Assembly: GCA_025924435.1 (NCBI GenBank)
Contig: JAICIL010000197.1
Span: 1-8,396, forward strand
From: Chloroflexia bacterium
Lineage (GTDB): Bacteria > Chloroflexota > Chloroflexia > Thermomicrobiales > JALYUS01
DNA length: 8,396 bases
Direction: 5' to 3'
Below, in pieces: positions 6,781 to 8,396 of this stretch (position 1 is the first letter of the stretch; every line of letters starts with the position of its first letter). The notes beneath the pieces are model-generated. The model was not told where the DNA came from, searched no databases, and was given only the letters and a program-made list of their open reading frames with translations. A program made the position numbers and the translations under genes.

Positions 6781-6799
6781 GCGGGCGATGCGCGGGAGC
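6763..6799. repeat. Perfect 8-bp inverted repeat bracketing the -10 element
   Basis: GCTCCCGC (6763-6770) and GCGGGAGC (6792-6799) are perfect inverted copies separated by 21 bases. A second GCGGG at 6781-6785 can also pair with CCCGC (6766-6770), so two alternative stems are possible. The repeat follows the protease stop by 35 bases and precedes the oxidase start by 25. It might be a terminator for the protease, an operator, or a leader structure; no T tract follows. Confidence 0.4.
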
Positions 6800-6824
6800 G
6801 ATGAGCGAGGGGAGGGTGCGAACG

Positions 6825-7970
6825 ATGCGGGCGGATGCGCGGTATGAGGTGATCGTCGTCGGGCTTGGCGGGATGGGCAGCGCGACGGCGTACCATCTGG
6901 CCCGGCGCGGGCGGCGCGTCCTCGGCCTGGACGCCTTCGCGCGCGGCCATCGCAACGGCTCGTCGCACGGCCGCTCGCGCGGCATCCGGGAGGCGTACGG
7001 GGAATCGCCCGCGTACGTCCCGCTCGTCCGACGCGCGTACGCCCTCTGGCGCGAATTGGAGGCGGAGACCGGGCAACGCCTCCTGACGATCACGGGCGGT
7101 ATCGGCATCGGCCCCGCCGCGCCGGACTTCGGCGCGAACCAGAAGGCCGCCGCCGCGCAATACGGCCTGACCATCGAGGAATTGGCCGCCGACGAGATCA
7201 TGGCGCGCTGGCCCGGTTTCCGGCTGCCGGACGGCTACGTCGGCATCTACGACCCGCGCACCGGCTTCCTCCTGCCGGAGCCGTGCGTCGCCGCGCACCT
7301 CGATCTCGCCGCGAAGCATGGCGCGGCATTGCACCACGGCGAGGCGGCGCGCGGCTGGTCGGCGGATGGCGCGGGCGTCCGCGTCGAGACGGCGGCGGCG
7401 GCGTACACGGCGGACGCCCTCGTCATCACGGCGGGGCCGTGGGCGGGAGAATTCCTCGCCGGTCTGCATCTGCCGCTCGAACCGTGGCGGATGTACAACG
7501 TCTACTTTGCGCCGACCCGCCCCGACTTGTTCGGACCGGGCCGCTTCCCGGTCTACGGCATCCGGGGGCCGGAAGGGTCGTACTACGGCGTGCCGATGCT
7601 GCCCGGCGACGGCCTGAAGATCGGGCGGCATGACCGGGGCGAGGTCTGCACACCCGAAACGGCGCGGCGCACGATCGAGCCGGAGGAGATCGCCCAGATG
7701 CGTACCGTGCTCGATACCTACATGCCCGGCGCGACGGGCGCCGTGCTCGCCGCCACGACCTGCCTCTACACGATGACGCCGGACGGCCATTTCATCATTG
7801 ATCGCCACCCGGAGCACGCGCGCGTCGTCTACGCCGCCGGGTTCTCCGGCCACGGCTTCAAGTTCTCCGCCGCAGTCGGCGAAGTGCTGGCGGACCTCGC
7901 CACCGACGGCGCGACCCGCCACCCGATCGGCTTCCTCTCCGCCTCCCGATTTATGGCGGCGACCGCGTAG
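6825..7970 (+). CDS. Monomeric sarcosine oxidase-family flavoenzyme (N-methyl-amino-acid oxidase)
   Basis: This 381-residue enzyme belongs to the monomeric sarcosine oxidase/N-methyltryptophan oxidase family. It would oxidatively demethylate an N-methyl amino acid using oxygen, giving the amino acid, formaldehyde and hydrogen peroxide in the cytosol. The FAD-binding loop is GLGGMGS (13-19), followed by DAFARGHRNGSSHGRSRGIREAYGE, a close parallel of the family's N-terminal region. Cys313 in TTCLYTMTPDGHFIID sits where the family carries its covalent 8-alpha-S-cysteinyl FAD, and Lys265 with His269 in LKIGRHDRG match the oxygen-activating lysine and active-site histidine of Bacillus sarcosine oxidase. 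The tail GFSGHGFKFSAAVGEVLADLA is also typical. The start is ATG 6825, with GGAGG at 6811-6815 nine bases upstream; in-frame ATG 6801 has its only purine run two bases away and would add eight residues. Substrate is not certain: sarcosine, N-methyltryptophan or another secondary amine (pipecolate-like) are all possible. No folate-linked or glycine-cleavage gene is adjacent. Confidence 0.92.
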   Translation: MRADARYEVIVVGLGGMGSATAYHLARRGRRVLGLDAFARGHRNGSSHGRSRGIREAYGESPAYVPLVRRAYALWRELEAETGQRLLTITGGIGIGPAAPDFGANQKAAAAQYGLTIEELAADEIMARWPGFRLPDGYVGIYDPRTGFLLPEPCVAAHLDLAAKHGAALHHGEAARGWSADGAGVRVETAAAAYTADALVITAGPWAGEFLAGLHLPLEPWRMYNVYFAPTRPDLFGPGRFPVYGIRGPEGSYYGVPMLPGDGLKIGRHDRGEVCTPETARRTIEPEEIAQMRTVLDTYMPGATGAVLAATTCLYTMTPDGHFIIDRHPEHARVVYAAGFSGHGFKFSAAVGEVLADLATDGATRHPIGFLSASRFMAATA

Positions 7971-7982
7971 CATCCGTTGCCC

Positions 7983-8011
7983 TTGTGTTGCCGTCCGTTG
8001 TTTGCTATGGT
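7983..8011 (+). promoter_or_regulatory. Candidate promoter of the last gene
   Basis: TTGTGT (7983-7988; four of six matches, including TTG) and TATGGT (8006-8011; four of six) are 17 bases apart. The -10 is preceded by GC, giving GCTATGGT, close to the GCTATGCT words ahead of two minus-strand genes in this window. Transcription would start near 8018, leaving a leader of about 114 bases. Confidence 0.4.
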
Positions 8012-8019
8012 GCCGCCTT

Positions 8020-8050
8020 GCGCGGGCTGAACGTACATTCAGCATCGCGC
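8020..8050 (+). other. Stem-loop at the start of the last gene's leader, or terminator of the oxidase gene
   Basis: GCTGAA (8026-8031) and TTCAGC (8038-8043) pair around six bases, and GCGCG (8020-8024) pairs with CGCGC (8046-8050) outside a small internal bulge, giving an 11-pair structure. The inner 18 bases (8026-8043) are palindromic except for one opposed pair. It sits about 50 bases past the oxidase stop and would be at the 5' end of the transcript from the candidate promoter. Smaller hairpins follow: CCGTC/GACGG (8056-8068), ACAG/CTGT (8072-8085) and GTGGC/GCCAC (8084-8095). I cannot match the set to a known riboswitch. Confidence 0.4.
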
Positions 8051-8131
8051 GGAAACCGTCGCGGACGGATGACAGGGCGCGCTGTGGCGGGCCACCGTCG
8101 GGACAGTGGGACACCGGGCGAGGGGGCAAGG

Positions 8132-8396
8132 ATGGGTCACGGCGCGGGGTATCGTATCCGGCTCACGCGGAGACGCGCGCGCGATGTGCAGCGATTTCGA
8201 CGGTTCCGGCGATACGTTATCCGCGGTGGCGCGGGTGGATTCCTTCTTCTGATGCTCGTTGCGGCGCGTGGCGTCGCGGCGGCGGGGCCGTCCGGCACGA
8301 CCGAGCCATCATCGGTGACGCAACCGACAACGCCCCCAACAACGGCCCCGACGGCGACGCAACGCGCCGCCTCGCCGACGACGATCCCGACCGCGA
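8132..8396 (+). CDS. Exported protein with Thr/Pro-rich linker, cut by the window end
   Basis: An open frame starts at ATG 8132 and runs without a stop to the window edge (88 codons seen). AGGGGG at 8121-8126 lies five bases upstream. The N-terminus is strongly basic (about a dozen Arg in residues 8-31), then a hydrophobic segment GGAGGFLLLMLVAARGVAAAG (32-52) ending in small residues suited to signal peptidase cleavage. From about residue 53 it is a Thr/Pro/Ala/Ser-rich linker (TEPSSVTQPTTPPTTAPTATQ and on). The RRFRRYVI stretch before the hydrophobic core is only loosely like a twin-arginine motif, so Sec export is the safer call. This design resembles the protease at 4901 (signal, then Thr/Pro linker, then domains), so an exported enzyme or surface protein is likely, but the functional domain is outside the window. 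A GTG at 8186 is an alternative start that would give a shorter basic region. Confidence 0.72.
   Translation, partial: MGHGAGYRIRLTRRRARDVQRFRRFRRYVIRGGAGGFLLLMLVAARGVAAAGPSGTTEPSSVTQPTTPPTTAPTATQRAASPTTIPTA

Noticed and set aside
8046..8110. Possible cyclic-di-GMP-I riboswitch (GGAAACC followed by a small stem and GG)
   Set aside because: The conserved GACGCAAAGC segment and the GAAA tetraloop are missing and the stems do not align with the known fold.
6777..8129. 450-codon open frame on the minus strand opposite the oxidase
   Set aside because: It spans the oxidase and both flanking promoter regions, has biased composition and lacks family motifs; the plus-strand enzyme is unmistakable.
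8132..8220. Twin-arginine export signal on the last protein
   Set aside because: RRFRRYVI lacks the full S-R-R-x-F-L-K pattern and the region is simply arginine-rich; Sec-type export is the more cautious reading.

Overview
The window is G+C-rich (about two thirds by eye) bacterial chromosomal DNA with short intergenic gaps, purine-rich ribosome binding sites and some GTG starts. Gene content (a beta-oxidation pair, an acid-sugar dehydratase, a monomeric sarcosine oxidase relative, secreted proteins with Thr/Pro-rich linkers) and protein style suggest a Chloroflexota-type organism, perhaps near Thermomicrobia. That placement is inference and an actinobacterial host is not excluded. There are no tRNA or rRNA genes, transposases, CRISPR arrays or phage genes, so this looks like ordinary metabolic and secretory DNA rather than a mobile island.

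Left part (35-2012, + strand): a degradative thiolase and a type-2 3-hydroxyacyl-CoA dehydrogenase (SDR, HSD10-like), 28 bases apart and each with a clear ribosome binding site. They supply the last two steps of beta-oxidation of a fatty-acyl, branched-chain or sterol-like acyl-CoA. A hairpin follows the second stop codon.

Middle part (2076-4718, - strand): read from right to left, a YgjP-type zinc metallopeptidase-fold protein, then 14 bases later a small VOC (glyoxalase/dioxygenase fold) protein, then a 313-base gap, then an enolase-superfamily acid-sugar dehydratase most like L-rhamnonate dehydratase. The gap carries a good sigma-70-type promoter with a perfect 9-bp inverted repeat just upstream of its -35, plus an unexplained stretch that looks like a decayed gene or a dispersed repeat.

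Right part (4901-8396, + strand): a secreted subtilisin-family protease (signal peptide, I9 propeptide, S8 domain, IPT/TIG domain, Pro/Ala-rich tail); a monomeric sarcosine oxidase-family flavoenzyme with the covalent-FAD cysteine conserved; and the first 88 codons of a third protein with a signal sequence and Thr/Pro-rich linker, cut by the window edge. The divergent region between the YgjP-like gene and the protease holds an exact match to the CRP-type consensus TGTGA-N6-TCACA and a second perfect inverted repeat.

I found no convincing undescribed multi-gene system. The items most worth a second look are regulatory: the CRP-like site, the dehydratase operator, a shared GCTATGCTCG -10 element ahead of two minus-strand genes, the structured leader before the last gene, and the odd sequence at 3360-3576.
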